Assembly (NCBI RefSeq): GCF_024385505.1
Contig: NZ_JANFLT010000006.1
Span: 372,001-436,000 of the forward strand
From: Arthrobacter zhaoxinii
GTDB lineage: Bacteria > Actinomycetota > Actinomycetes > Actinomycetales > Micrococcaceae
Direction of reading: 5' to 3'
DNA length: 64,000 bases
Below are positions 1 through 10,343 of this stretch, piece by piece (within the stretch, counting starts at the first letter, position 1; every line of letters starts with the position of its first letter). Position numbers and translations under genes: made by a program. The notes beneath the pieces were generated by a model. The model did no database searches. It had not been told where the DNA came from and was given only the letters and a program-made list of their open reading frames with translations.

Positions 1-5
1 GACGG

Positions 6-839
6 ATGAGCATCGAAAACCGCACGGCGCCCACGGTCCTTGTACCGCAGGACCGGTTCCTCGGCTCGCTGTACGGGCGGAACATCCGTGCCGTGATTGC
101 CCGCGGGCTCAAGGCCACGTGGGGCACCAACTGGAGCATCATGGTCAGCGGGTTCGTCGAACCGGTGCTGTACCTGGTGGCCATGGGCATTGGCCTGGGT
201 GCCCTGGTGGGGGCGGTCACCGGCCCGGGCGGGCAGGAAATGGAGTATGCCAACTTCATCGCACCGGCGCTGCTGGCAGTCTCCGCGATGAACGGCGCGG
301 TGTATGACTCCACCATGAACGTGTTCTTCAAGCTCAACTACGCCCGCCTCTATGAGGGCATGCTCTCGACGCCGCTGGGTCCGCTGGACGTGGCGATGGG
401 GGAGATCTTCCTGGCCCTGCTCCGCGGTGCGCTCTATGCCACCGGCTTTACCGCCGTAATGGGCGCGATGGGACTGATCACCTCGCCCTGGGCGCTGCTG
501 ATGATTCCGGCAGCCGTGGTGATCGCGTTCGGCTTCGCCTCCTTCGGGATGGCCGTGACCAGTTACATGAAGACGTTCCAGCAAATGGACTGGATCCAAA
601 TGATCATGCTGCCCATGTTCCTGCTCTCTGCGACCTTCTACCCGCTGAGTGTCTACCCCGAAGCGGTGCAGTCCGTAATCCAGGCGCTGCCGCTCTGGCA
701 CGGCGTGGAACTGCTCCGGCAGATCAGCGTAGGCATCTTCAGCTGGGGGACGGCAGGGCATCTGCTGTACTTCGTGGTGATGATCGTCCTGGGCCTGACC
801 TTGACCACCAACAGGCTCCGGGCTCTGTTCCTGAAGTAG
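6..839 (+). CDS. ABC-2 type transporter permease
   Basis: Membrane half of an ABC-2 exporter, of the kind that moves drugs, lipids or polysaccharides outward. The 277 residues are the usual length for the NodJ/DrrB-like family. About 35 cytoplasmic residues precede roughly six hydrophobic segments. The stretch near residues 200-225 (FLLSATFYPLSVYP) resembles the conserved ABC-2 motif before the last helices. An ATPase is needed; none lies downstream, and the start sits at the window edge, so the partner is probably just upstream outside the window. Substrate cannot be told from sequence. Family call is firm, role is not. Confidence 0.85.
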   Translation: MSIENRTAPTVLVPQDRFLGSLYGRNIRAVIARGLKATWGTNWSIMVSGFVEPVLYLVAMGIGLGALVGAVTGPGGQEMEYANFIAPALLAVSAMNGAVYDSTMNVFFKLNYARLYEGMLSTPLGPLDVAMGEIFLALLRGALYATGFTAVMGAMGLITSPWALLMIPAAVVIAFGFASFGMAVTSYMKTFQQMDWIQMIMLPMFLLSATFYPLSVYPEAVQSVIQALPLWHGVELLRQISVGIFSWGTAGHLLYFVVMIVLGLTLTTNRLRALFLK

Positions 840-847
840 GCGTCGGG

Positions 848-1369
848 TCAGCCGGCCAGCTGCTCATATTTGCGGGTGAAGATCCCGGCCAGGCGGTCAT
901 TGAACAGTACGAACTCCGCGCGCTTCAGCGTCCCCGGGGTGTGGTCCAGGACTTCCTGCAGCCCGATGCCGGCCACGGTCTCCGGGTCCCAGCCGTAAAT
1001 GCCGGCGCTCACGGCCGGGAAGGAAATGCTCCGGGCACCCAGCTCTTCGGCTGCGGCCAGGGCGGTGCGGAAGCAGGACCTCAGCAGTTCCGGGTCCGTT
1101 TCGCCTGCCCCGGCATTGGGCCCCACGGTGTGCACCACCCACCGGGCGGGCAGGTCGAACGCCTCGGTAGCCACGGACAGGCCGGTGGGCAGCCCCTGCG
1201 GCAGCGACGTCTTCCGCAGTTCCCTGCAGGCAGCGAGCAGCTTCGGGCCGGCGGCACGGTGGATGGCCCCGTCCACTCCGCCGCCGCCCAGCAGGGATGA
1301 GTTGGCCGCGTTGACGATGACGTCGGTATCCCGCCGGGTGATGTCGCCGGTGGCAATGGTGATCTGCAT
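848..1369 (-). CDS. Macro domain protein (ADP-ribose / O-acetyl-ADP-ribose hydrolase type)
   Basis: A single macro domain of 173 residues, the whole protein. It carries the MacroD-type motifs: N-terminal ITIATGDIT, the NAANSSLLGGGGVDGAIHRAAG signature near residues 20-41 (given here in part: NAANS and GGGGVDGAIH), and the second ligand loop SAGIYGWD near 121-128. Such proteins remove ADP-ribose from proteins or deacetylate O-acetyl-ADP-ribose in the cytosol. The start is the ATG at 1367-1369, where homology begins; a longer in-frame extension would run under the next gene and is rejected. A weak hexamer CAGACT lies 6 nt upstream. It converges with the ABC permease gene, 8 bp apart. Confidence 0.9.
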   Translation of the reverse strand: MQITIATGDITRRDTDVIVNAANSSLLGGGGVDGAIHRAAGPKLLAACRELRKTSLPQGLPTGLSVATEAFDLPARWVVHTVGPNAGAGETDPELLRSCFRTALAAAEELGARSISFPAVSAGIYGWDPETVAGIGLQEVLDHTPGTLKRAEFVLFNDRLAGIFTRKYEQLAG

Positions 1370-1481
1370 CGAGCCAGTCTGCCACTGCCGCGGGCCTGCT
1401 GCCACCGCGTGCGGAAGCAGGCGCAGGCGCGCAGAGCGAACACGGCACCGGGCACCTGTCTGAGTTTGAGAGAATAAAACC

Positions 1482-1985
1482 ATGCAGTCGATCCGAAACG
1501 GCAAGACGCCGTCGTCCTCGTCCACGCCCGGCCGCGGCATCAGCCGCAGGATGGGCTCCACGGGCATCGTCGTGATGCTCATTGTCTTCCTGGTGGCGGT
1601 GGTTTTCGCCGCCAACCAGAATGACGTCATTGGCTGGCTGGTGGTCATCGTGTCCCTGGGCTGGCTGTTCCTCGCCACGTTCGTGGTCTTCTCCGTTCGG
1701 GGCGCCACCCGCAAGGCCACCGCAAAGCTTGCCGGTGCCGCCGCCGGCGCTGCTCCCCGCAGCGGAGTGCAGGTTGTGGATGAAAGCACCACCGTCCGTG
1801 ACCGGAAACTGGACCACAGCTTCAAGATCATCCAGGTCCAGGCCAAGGTCATCAACGAGAACCTGGACACTGACCGGGAAATGGTCGACCGCGCCCTGGA
1901 GACCATCGAAATCACGGCGTCCAACGGCCGTGGCATGATCAAGAAGAACGACGGCGGGCCGGTCGAAGGCACCATCGTCGACTAG
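1482..1985 (+). CDS. Small two-helix membrane protein of unknown function
   Basis: I do not recognise a characterised family. The 167-residue protein has a basic, Ser-rich N-terminus (about 25 residues), two adjacent hydrophobic helices (about 26-44 and 49-70), a short Ala/Gly linker and a soluble C-terminal half rich in charged residues. That topology recalls LapA-like or DUF-type small membrane proteins, but no diagnostic motif is visible. The ATG lies 6 nt after GAGAAT, a weak -10-like hexamer, and there is no clear ribosome binding site. It is divergent from the macro-domain gene with 112 bp between them. Confidence 0.7.
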   Translation: MQSIRNGKTPSSSSTPGRGISRRMGSTGIVVMLIVFLVAVVFAANQNDVIGWLVVIVSLGWLFLATFVVFSVRGATRKATAKLAGAAAGAAPRSGVQVVDESTTVRDRKLDHSFKIIQVQAKVINENLDTDREMVDRALETIEITASNGRGMIKKNDGGPVEGTIVD

Positions 1986-2062
1986 TTTCCCTCCACCGCC
2001 GGCGGAACCGCAGCACCGCGGCCCGCCGGATCCGCGTTTCGGGATGAACAGCTACTGAGGAG

Positions 2063-2068
2063 TATGGT
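2063..2068 (+). promoter_or_regulatory. Putative -10 (TATGGT) for leaderless xth
   Basis: TATGGT ends 7 nt before the GTG at 2076. If used, transcription would begin at or next to that GTG, so this site helps choose the start of the exonuclease gene. Confidence 0.4.
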
Positions 2069-2075
2069 TATTCGC

Positions 2076-3970
<1,895 letters not shown>

Positions 3971-3974
3971 TCCC

Positions 3975-4571
3975 ATGAGAATCTCCGAATCCCTCGACCA
4001 GGACATGGCAGCCGGCGCCCTGAACGGCAGCCACGCTCCTCAATGCGCTGCGCGCTGCGTCGGGATAGTCATTGCGGTTCCGGAGCCGATGGCAAGCGAG
4101 CTGAAGGATGCCCGCGCGTCCTTCGGGGATCCCCTGGCGGCGGTGATCCCGGCGCACATCACCTTGGTGACCACCACGGAAACCGACGACTGGGAAGCGA
4201 CGCTGAACCATGTGCGGGACGTTGCTGCTGCGCAGAAGCCGTTCCGGGTGACCCTGGACGGGACCGCATCCTTCCGGCCCGTTTCGCCGGTGGTCTACCT
4301 GAACGTCGGCGAAGGCTTTGACGAGTGCACCGCGCTGCACAAGGAACTCCAGAGCGGCCCGCTGGCACGTGAGCTGGCCTTCCCGTTCCATCCGCACGTC
4401 ACGGTGGCGCACGACGTCAGCGAGCAGGGCATGGACGAAGCCGTCCGCCGGCTGAGCGGCTATTCCGCCGGTTTTACCGTGGACCGCGTGGGTCTTTATG
4501 AACACGATGCCACCGGCCTGTGGAAGCTGCACGAGCACGTCCGGCTGGGAGCCCGGGACCGGCGGAGCTAG
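3975..4571 (+). CDS. 2'-5' RNA ligase family protein (2H phosphoesterase)
   Basis: A 198-residue member of the 2H phosphoesterase superfamily. Both hallmark HxT motifs are present: HITLVT (about residue 58) and HVTVAH (about residue 140). Family members open 2',3'-cyclic phosphates or act on 2'-5' linked RNA; the physiological substrate of the actinobacterial form is not known. The ATG at 3975 is 4 bp after trpS, and no homology precedes it. The stop codon shares bases with that of the convergent hydrolase gene (overlap 4568-4571). Confidence 0.85.
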   Translation: MRISESLDQDMAAGALNGSHAPQCAARCVGIVIAVPEPMASELKDARASFGDPLAAVIPAHITLVTTTETDDWEATLNHVRDVAAAQKPFRVTLDGTASFRPVSPVVYLNVGEGFDECTALHKELQSGPLARELAFPFHPHVTVAHDVSEQGMDEAVRRLSGYSAGFTVDRVGLYEHDATGLWKLHEHVRLGARDRRS

Positions 4572-5344
4572 GAATCTCCGTCGAGATCCAGATAGGTCCC
4601 GGCCCACGCCGCGATGATGGCTGCCGCCCTGGTGGTCTGTTTGCGCTCCACCATCAGGTGGTCGCTGCCCTCCAGCGAGATGAAGTTCCGCGGATGGCGT
4701 GCCGTCCGGAAGATTTCACTCGCGTTCTCGATCCCGACCGTGTTGTCGGTGGGGGAGTGCATCACCAGCAGCGGCAGGTGCAGCTCCCTGATGCTGTCCG
4801 TGAGGTTGTGGCTGTGCAGGTCCTCAATGAGGTGCCGGCGGATTTCCAGCTCCCCGCCGCCGAGGTCCACGGACGCTGACCCCTGTTCAGCAATCCGGTC
4901 CAGCTCCGATTCGAAGAGATGGACCACGTGGGAGGGCCGGAAGGGCGCGGCGATGGTCACCACGGCGTCCAGCCCGGACACCCGGCCCGCCGCCGCCAGG
5001 ACGGCCGCGCCGCCGAGCGAATGGCCGATCAGCAGGGAAGCGGGGCGGCCGGTGTCCGCCATGAACCCGCAAGCACTGAGGACGTCGGCCACTTTGGTGC
5101 TGAAGCTGCCGTCTTCCCACTTGCCGGTCGACCCGCCCAGTCCGGCGGCGTCGTAGCGCAGCACGCCGATGCCGTGGCCGGCCAAGGCCTTGGAAATCCG
5201 GGACGCGGCGGCACTGTTCTTGCCCAGGGTGAAGCCGTGGCAGAAGACGGCCCAGGCACGGGCACCGCCGTCGGGAATGTCCACGGTCCCTGCGAGCGTG
5301 GTCCCGTTGACACCGGGAAAGGAAACGGATTCAAACGAAGGCAT
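4568..5344 (-). CDS. Alpha/beta hydrolase
   Basis: Serine hydrolase of the alpha/beta fold, 258 residues, without signal peptide, so cytosolic. The nucleophile elbow is GHSLGG (about residues 106-111); VFCHGFT near residue 36 fits the oxyanion-hole strand; the acid is likely in SPTDNTV and the histidine in GSDHLM near the C-terminus. This arrangement is like the OsmC-associated hydrolases/acyl esterases; the substrate is unknown. The ATG is preceded 6 nt upstream by TAGAGT with no ribosome binding site, so the mRNA is probably leaderless. Confidence 0.88.
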   Translation of the reverse strand: MPSFESVSFPGVNGTTLAGTVDIPDGGARAWAVFCHGFTLGKNSAAASRISKALAGHGIGVLRYDAAGLGGSTGKWEDGSFSTKVADVLSACGFMADTGRPASLLIGHSLGGAAVLAAAGRVSGLDAVVTIAAPFRPSHVVHLFESELDRIAEQGSASVDLGGGELEIRRHLIEDLHSHNLTDSIRELHLPLLVMHSPTDNTVGIENASEIFRTARHPRNFISLEGSDHLMVERKQTTRAAAIIAAWAGTYLDLDGDS

Positions 5345-5350
5345 GGGTCA

Positions 5351-5356
5351 ACTCTA
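5351..5356 (-). promoter_or_regulatory. Putative -10 (TAGAGT), leaderless hydrolase promoter
   Basis: On the minus strand TAGAGT is followed by 6 nt and then the ATG of the alpha/beta hydrolase. No Shine-Dalgarno sequence is present. Confidence 0.45.
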
Positions 5357-5367
5357 CCCAGAACGCA

Positions 5368-5409
5368 AAAGGCGCCGGCCGGCGGTAAAGACCGCTGGCC
5401 GGGGCCTTT
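5368..5409 (-). terminator. Intrinsic terminator of the sdh operon
   Basis: Hairpin with arms of about 19 bp (one mismatch, one G-U pair) and an AAAG/CTTT loop at 5387-5390. In the minus-strand RNA it ends in UUUU. It lies 16 bp after sdhB and just ahead of the hydrolase promoter. Confidence 0.75.
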
Positions 5410-5424
5410 GCAGCGCAGGACTGG

Positions 5425-6201
5425 CTAGAGCGAGCGGGCCAGGATGGCCTGCTTGACCTCGGAGATGGCCTTGGTGACCTGGATGCCGCGGGGGCAGGCT
5501 TCCGAGCAGTTGAAGGTGGTGCGGCAGCGCCACACGCCTTCCTTGTCGTTCAGGATCTCCAGGCGCATGTCGCCGGCGTCGTCACGCGAATCGAAGATGA
5601 AGCGGTGCGCATTGACGATTGCCGCCGGGCCGAAGTACTGGCCGTCGGTCCAGAAGACCGGACAGGAGGACGTGCACGCGGCGCACAGGATGCACTTGGT
5701 GGTGTCGTCAAAACGCTCACGGTCCTCGGCGGACTGCAGGCGTTCCTTCGTCGGCTCGTGGCCCTTGGTGACCAGGAACGGCATGATCTCGCGGTAGGAC
5801 TGGAAGAACGGCTCCATGTCCACGATCAGGTCCTTTTCCACCGGCAGGCCCTTGATGGGCTCGACGAGGATGGGCTTGGAGGTGTCCAGGTCCTTCAGCA
5901 GGGTCTTGCAGGCCAGGCGGTTGCGGCCGTTGATGCGCATGGCATCGGAGCCGCAGACGCCGTGGGCGCAGGAGCGGCGGAAGGAAACCGAGCCGTCATG
6001 CTCCCACTTGACCTTGTGCAGGGCGTCCAGCACGCGGTCCGTGCCGTACATGGTCAGCTTCCACTCGTCCCAGTAGGCTTCGTCGGAAACCTCGGGGTTG
6101 TAGCGGCGGACCTTCAGCGTGATCTCGAACGACGGGATCTCTCCGCCGATCGACTCGGGGAGCTCTACCTTCGAGGCCGGCTCGGCGATTTCGGTTGTCA
6201 T
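5425..6201 (-). CDS. sdhB: Succinate dehydrogenase iron-sulfur subunit
   Basis: Electron-transfer subunit of respiratory complex II, 258 residues, membrane-associated on the cytosolic side. The [2Fe-2S] cluster ligands are C78, C83, D86 and C98 (Asp in the third position, as in E. coli SdhB). The ferredoxin-like half carries C170-x2-C173-x2-C176-x3-C180P and C226...C232-x3-C236P for the [4Fe-4S] and [3Fe-4S] clusters. Last gene of sdhCDAB; its start overlaps the stop of sdhA by one base, indicating translational coupling. Confidence 0.98.
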   Translation of the reverse strand: MTTEIAEPASKVELPESIGGEIPSFEITLKVRRYNPEVSDEAYWDEWKLTMYGTDRVLDALHKVKWEHDGSVSFRRSCAHGVCGSDAMRINGRNRLACKTLLKDLDTSKPILVEPIKGLPVEKDLIVDMEPFFQSYREIMPFLVTKGHEPTKERLQSAEDRERFDDTTKCILCAACTSSCPVFWTDGQYFGPAAIVNAHRFIFDSRDDAGDMRLEILNDKEGVWRCRTTFNCSEACPRGIQVTKAISEVKQAILARSL

Positions 6202-7967
6202 TAGTACTTCCTCACCATCGGCTCGTAGCGCGTGAAAATGACCGGCTTGGTGTCCAGCCGAATGCCGGCGGTGTGCTCGGTGTTTTCGGCTTCGTCAACC
6301 TTGTAGGCCATGGAATGCTTCATGAAGTTCTCGTCGTCGCGCTCCGGGAAGTCCTCGCGGAAGTGTCCGCCGCGGGATTCGGTCCGGTGCAGGGCGGCAA
6401 CGCTCATGACTTTCGCGAGTTCCAGGAGGAAGCCCAGCTCCACGGCCTCAAGGAGGTCGAGGTTGAAGCGCTTGCCCTTGTCCTGGACGCTGATCTTCTG
6501 GTACCGCTCCTCGAAGGAGGCGATGTCCGTCAGGACCTTCTGGATGGTGTCCGCCGTGCGGAACACCTGCATGTTCAGGTCCATGGTGTTCTGCAGGTCA
6601 CGGCGGATTTCGGAGACACGCTCGGTGCCTTCGGAATTGCGCACATGGTCCAGCAGGTTCACCGTGTCCAGTTCGGAGTTCTCCGGCAGATCAACAAAGT
6701 CTGCGGTCAGCGCGTATTCGGCAGCATAGATGCCGGCCCGCTTGCCGAAGACGTTGATGTCCAGCAGCGAGTTGGTACCCAGGCGGTTGGAGCCGTGTAC
6801 GGACACGCAGGCCACTTCGCCGGCCGCGTACAGGCCCGGAATCACGGTGTCGTTGTCCTGGAGGACCTCGGCCTTGATGTTGGTGGGGATGCCGCCCATC
6901 ACGTAGTGCGCCGTCGGGAATACCGGCACCGGCTCGGTGTAGGGCTCCACACCGAGGTAGGTCCGGGCGAACTCGGTGATGTCCGGAAGCTTCGCATCAA
7001 TGTGCGCCGGTTCCAGGTGCGTCAGGTCCAGCAGGACGTAGTCCTTGTTCGGGCCGCAGCCGCGTCCCTCGCGGACCTCGTTGGCCATGGAACGTGCCAC
7101 GATGTCACGCGGGGCCAGGTCCTTGATGGTCGGGGCGTAACGCTCCATGAAGCGTTCACCCTCGGAGTTGCGGAGGATGGCACCTTCGCCGCGGGCGGCC
7201 TCCGAGAGGAGGATGCCCAGCCCGGCCAGGCCGGTCGGGTGGAACTGGATGAACTCCATGTCCTCCAGGGGGATGCCCCGGCGGAAAGCGATGCCCATGC
7301 CGTCACCGGTCAGGGTGTGTGCGTTGGACGTGGTCTTGTAGACCTTGCCGGCACCGCCGGAGGCAAACACCACGGACTTGGCCTGGAAGATGTGCAGCTC
7401 GCCGGTGGCCAGGTCGTAGGAAACGACACCTGCAACCCGCTTCTGGCCGTTGAGGTCGACAACGGTAATGAGGTCCAGGACGTAGTACTCGTTGTAGAAC
7501 TCAACGTTGTGCTTGACGCAGTTTTGGTAGAGCGTCTGCAGGATCATGTGGCCCGTGCGGTCCGCGGCGTAGCAGGCGCGGCGGACCGGTGCCTTGCCGT
7601 GGTCACGGGTGTGGCCGCCGAAGCGGCGCTGGTCAATGCGGCCTTCGGGCGTCCGGTTGAACGGCAGGCCCATCTTCTCCAGGTCCAGCACGGCGTCGAT
7701 GGCTTCCTTGGCCATGACCTCGGCTGCATCCTGGTCCACCAGGTAGTCACCGCCCTTGACGGTGTCGAAGGTGTGCCATTCCCAGTTGTCTTCTTCGACG
7801 TTGGCAAGTGCTGCGCACATGCCGCCCTGCGCGGCGCCGGTGTGGGAGCGGGTGGGGTACAGCTTGGTCAGTACCGCCGTACGCGCACGCTGACCTGATT
7901 CGATGGCGGCACGCATACCGGCGCCGCCGGCGCCGACGATGACGACGTCGTACTTATGGACCTGCAT
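6201..7967 (-). CDS. sdhA: Succinate dehydrogenase flavoprotein subunit
   Basis: Catalytic subunit of complex II, oxidising succinate to fumarate, 588 residues. The FAD-binding [10 protein letters not shown] lies at residues 12-21 and [10 protein letters not shown] at 40-49 contains H42, the expected site of covalent FAD attachment. [12 protein letters not shown] near residue 395 and HYVMGG near 360 are further family signatures. It is 62 bp downstream of sdhD and overlaps sdhB. Confidence 0.98.
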   Translation of the reverse strand: MQVHKYDVVIVGAGGAGMRAAIESGQRARTAVLTKLYPTRSHTGAAQGGMCAALANVEEDNWEWHTFDTVKGGDYLVDQDAAEVMAKEAIDAVLDLEKMGLPFNRTPEGRIDQRRFGGHTRDHGKAPVRRACYAADRTGHMILQTLYQNCVKHNVEFYNEYYVLDLITVVDLNGQKRVAGVVSYDLATGELHIFQAKSVVFASGGAGKVYKTTSNAHTLTGDGMGIAFRRGIPLEDMEFIQFHPTGLAGLGILLSEAARGEGAILRNSEGERFMERYAPTIKDLAPRDIVARSMANEVREGRGCGPNKDYVLLDLTHLEPAHIDAKLPDITEFARTYLGVEPYTEPVPVFPTAHYVMGGIPTNIKAEVLQDNDTVIPGLYAAGEVACVSVHGSNRLGTNSLLDINVFGKRAGIYAAEYALTADFVDLPENSELDTVNLLDHVRNSEGTERVSEIRRDLQNTMDLNMQVFRTADTIQKVLTDIASFEERYQKISVQDKGKRFNLDLLEAVELGFLLELAKVMSVAALHRTESRGGHFREDFPERDDENFMKHSMAYKVDEAENTEHTAGIRLDTKPVIFTRYEPMVRKY

Positions 7968-8029
7968 AGCAGATGCTCTTTCTGTTGAAACTACTAGAAA
8001 TTCGTGGGCCCGGAATGGCCACGCGGCCC

Positions 8030-8509
8030 TTAGGCCCCGCAGAACTCCTGGAGGGTCTCCGCCGACGCGCCTGCGAGGCAGGGGTCAAAGGTGAAGATGA
8101 CCAGGGTGCCAAGGACGATGATCACGAAGGTCGCGACATAGAGGACGGTCTTGAGCCACATGCGCGTGGACTTCTTGTCCCCGTAGTCGTTGATGATGGT
8201 GCGGACGCCGTTGGTGCCGTGAAGCATGGCCAGCCACAGCATGACCAGGTCCCAGACCTGCCACAGCGGGCTGGCCCACTTGCCGGCAACGAAGCCGAAG
8301 TCCACGGCGTGGATGCCGTCGCCCACGACCAGGTTCATAAACAGGTGGGTGAAGATCAGGACCACCAGGATCACGCCGGACACGCGCATGAACAGCCAAG
8401 CAAACATTTCAAAGTTGCCGCCGCCCGAGGAATTGCGGGTGTAGCGCGGGGCGATGCGTCCTGAACGGGGTGCTTCGAGGGCGTGGGCTTCGTTAGTAGA
8501 TGTGCTCAT
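8030..8509 (-). CDS. sdhD: Succinate dehydrogenase membrane anchor subunit
   Basis: Hydrophobic anchor of complex II, 159 residues, with three predicted helices (about 34-60, 80-105 and 118-142). Histidines in THLFMN (first helix) and LHGTNGVR (second helix) are candidate heme b or quinone-site residues, matching the SdhD consensus HGxxGxR. It follows sdhC by 6 bp. The helical pattern and position in the operon identify it despite low sequence conservation in this family. Confidence 0.93.
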   Translation of the reverse strand: MSTSTNEAHALEAPRSGRIAPRYTRNSSGGGNFEMFAWLFMRVSGVILVVLIFTHLFMNLVVGDGIHAVDFGFVAGKWASPLWQVWDLVMLWLAMLHGTNGVRTIINDYGDKKSTRMWLKTVLYVATFVIIVLGTLVIFTFDPCLAGASAETLQEFCGA

Positions 8510-8515
8510 TGGTTA

Positions 8516-8893
8516 TTAACCCCCGAAGACGTTGGGCAGGTGGCGAATAGAGAAGCCGATAACCGTAACGGCCCACAGGGCAACAACGCCCCACAGCATC
8601 TGGCGCTGGTACTTGGGCCCCTTCTTCCAGAAGTCGATCAGGACTACACGCAGGCCGTTGAAGGCGTGGAACACAATCGCCGCAACGAGACCAAGCTCGC
8701 CGAGGCCCATAATCGGGTTCTTGTAGGATTCGATCACCACGTTGTAGGCCTCAGGTGAAACTCGCACCAGTGAGGTATCCAGAACGTGGACCAAAAGGAA
8801 GAAGAAGATCGCCACGCCGGTGATACGGTGCACAACCCACGACCATTGGCCTTCGCGGCCACGGTAGAGAGTGCCTGCTGGTAACTTCGACAC
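8516..8893 (-). CDS. sdhC: Succinate dehydrogenase cytochrome b556 subunit
   Basis: First gene of the operon, 125 residues, three helices. The diagnostic WVVHRITG is at residues 19-26 (H22), a second histidine at H36, and VFHAFNGLRVVLID at 74-87 carries H76, the likely heme ligand. The start is the GTG at 8891-8893: an excellent AGGGAGGA ribosome binding site lies 8 nt upstream, whereas a longer ATG-initiated frame would add non-homologous residues. Together with sdhD it binds heme and quinone and anchors SdhAB. Confidence 0.95.
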   Translation of the reverse strand: MSKLPAGTLYRGREGQWSWVVHRITGVAIFFFLLVHVLDTSLVRVSPEAYNVVIESYKNPIMGLGELGLVAAIVFHAFNGLRVVLIDFWKKGPKYQRQMLWGVVALWAVTVIGFSIRHLPNVFGG

Positions 8894-8980
8894 TGAATTT
8901 TCCTCCCTGCATCGCAGCGGCGTTAGCGCGTGTTCCACGCAGTGATGACGCCGGTGCGACAGCGATATAAGCTCTACCAT

Positions 8981-9009
8981 AATCTAGGCTCACGTGACCG
9001 GGCTTTCAA
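8981..9009 (-). promoter_or_regulatory. Promoter of the sdhCDAB operon
   Basis: Minus-strand TTGAAA (9009-9004), 17-bp spacer, TAGATT (8986-8981): a good sigma-70-type promoter. Start of transcription would be near 8974, giving a leader of about 80 nt before sdhC. The spacer contains the palindrome TCACGTGA (8990-8997). Confidence 0.6.
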
Positions 9010-9026
9010 TTTAGGTTCCCCTATGG

Positions 9027-9042
9027 TGTGACCCTGATTACA
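9027..9042. promoter_or_regulatory. CRP-like operator upstream of sdhC
   Basis: TGTGA-N6-TTACA, one mismatch from the CRP/GlxR consensus TGTGA-N6-TCACA. Its centre (9034.5) is about 60 bp upstream of the inferred sdh start of transcription, close to the classical -61.5 activating position. It is also about 81 bp upstream of the inferred manC start. Confidence 0.45.
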
Positions 9043-9104
9043 TTGAATCGGTGCCGCGGACCGTGTAGGGATGCCGGTTCCTGAGGTTCGCCTGCGGGCT
9101 GAGC

Positions 9105-9110
9105 TAATCT
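9105..9110 (+). promoter_or_regulatory. Putative -10 (TAATCT) of manC
   Basis: TAATCT ends 5 nt before the first ATG (9116) and 8 nt before the second (9119). No ribosome binding site is seen, so manC is probably leaderless. Confidence 0.45.
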
Positions 9111-9115
9111 AGGCA

Positions 9116-10258
9116 ATGATGAGTAACAATAAGCCGCATGCCGCTCCCGAGCCCGCTGTTCTTGACCGCTTTTACGGGGTCATCCCGGCCGGCGGTGTTG
9201 GGACGCGCCTCTGGCCCCTCTCCCGAGCCGCCGCACCCAAGTTCCTCCACGACCTGACCGGTTCGGGTTCCACCCTGATCCGTGCCACCTATGAGCGCCT
9301 GAGTCCGCTCAGCGGTGACCGCGTCATGGTGGTCACCGGGGCGGTGCACCGGCAGGCCGTGCGGCAGCAGCTGCCGGAGATCTCGAGCAAGAACCTGGTC
9401 CTGGAACTGGAGCCCAAGGATTCCGCCGCCGCGATCGGGCTTGCCGCTGCCATCCTCTACAAGCGGGATCCGCAGATCATCATGGGATCCTTTGCTGCGG
9501 ACCAGGTCATTGCTCCCGTCGAGGTTTTCCAGGCCGCAGTGCGGGAAGCCATCCACACCGCGGCCCAGGGGTATATCGTCACCATCGGCATCGAGCCGAC
9601 GCACCCCTCCACCGGTTTCGGCTACATCTGCGCGGGTGGGCAGCTCCGGGTGGCCGGCGCCCCCAGCGCGCGTTCCGTGGTCGAGTTCGTGGAGAAGCCC
9701 TCGGCCGAGGTTGCCCAGGCGTACCTGGACAACGGCAGCTACAGCTGGAATGCGGGCATGTTCGTGGCACCGGTGGACCTGATGCTCAAGCACCTGGAAG
9801 CCAGCGAACCGGTGCTTTACTCCGGCCTGATGGAAATCGCCGAGGCCTGGGACACCGCGAGGCGCCGGGAAGTGGTGCGCCGGATCTGGCCCACCCTGCC
9901 CAAGATTGCCATCGACTACGCCGTGGCGGAACCGGCGGCGGCGGCGGGCGATGTCGCCATGATTCCCGGTGCGTTCAGCTGGGACGACGTCGGCGACTTT
10001 GCCGCGATCGGCCGGCTCAACCCGGCAGCGGAAAACAGTGATCTGACCGTGATGGGGGAGGGCGCCCGCGTCTACTCGGAAAACGCCAGCGGCATAGTTG
10101 TCTCCGACACCAAGCGCGTGATTGCGCTGATCGGCATCGAGGATGTCGTCATCGTGGACACACCGGACGCCCTGCTCGTCACCACGAAGGAACACGCGCA
10201 GGAAGTCAAGAAGGCCGTTGAACACCTCAAGGCCAGCGGGGACACGGACGTCCTCTAG
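9116..10258 (+). CDS. manC: Mannose-1-phosphate guanylyltransferase
   Basis: Cytosolic nucleotidyltransferase making GDP-mannose from mannose-1-phosphate and GTP, 380 residues, without a fused isomerase domain. The nucleotide-binding loop AGGVGTRLWPLS is at about 25-36 followed by the conserved PK (41-42), and EFVEKP near residue 187 is the FVEKP motif. DYAVAEPA and FSWDDVGD near residues 265-300 are typical. Two ATG codons lie in tandem (9116, 9119). It is divergent from sdh and likely works with manA at 58.3-59.6 kb, since PMI is a separate gene here. Confidence 0.95.
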   Translation: MMSNNKPHAAPEPAVLDRFYGVIPAGGVGTRLWPLSRAAAPKFLHDLTGSGSTLIRATYERLSPLSGDRVMVVTGAVHRQAVRQQLPEISSKNLVLELEPKDSAAAIGLAAAILYKRDPQIIMGSFAADQVIAPVEVFQAAVREAIHTAAQGYIVTIGIEPTHPSTGFGYICAGGQLRVAGAPSARSVVEFVEKPSAEVAQAYLDNGSYSWNAGMFVAPVDLMLKHLEASEPVLYSGLMEIAEAWDTARRREVVRRIWPTLPKIAIDYAVAEPAAAAGDVAMIPGAFSWDDVGDFAAIGRLNPAAENSDLTVMGEGARVYSENASGIVVSDTKRVIALIGIEDVVIVDTPDALLVTTKEHAQEVKKAVEHLKASGDTDVL

Positions 10259-10330
10259 CCAGGACGCAAAGACCCGTCACGGGGCGTCGTTTCCAGCGCT
10301 GCGCATTCCCGCTTTAGTCTCCGAATTGGC

Positions 10331-10336
10331 TAACCT
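10331..10336 (+). promoter_or_regulatory. Putative -10 (TAACCT), leaderless amidohydrolase promoter
   Basis: TAACCT is followed by 7 nt and GTG 10344, the start chosen for the M20 amidohydrolase. Confidence 0.4.
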
Positions 10337-10343
10337 TGAGGTT

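Noticed and set aside
1370-1975. N-terminal extension of the macro-domain protein
   Set aside because: It would lie opposite the small membrane protein gene, and homology starts at the ATG 1367-1369.
6195-7898. 567-codon plus-strand frame opposite sdhA
   Set aside because: Shadow of sdhA; composition atypical of protein and no motif.
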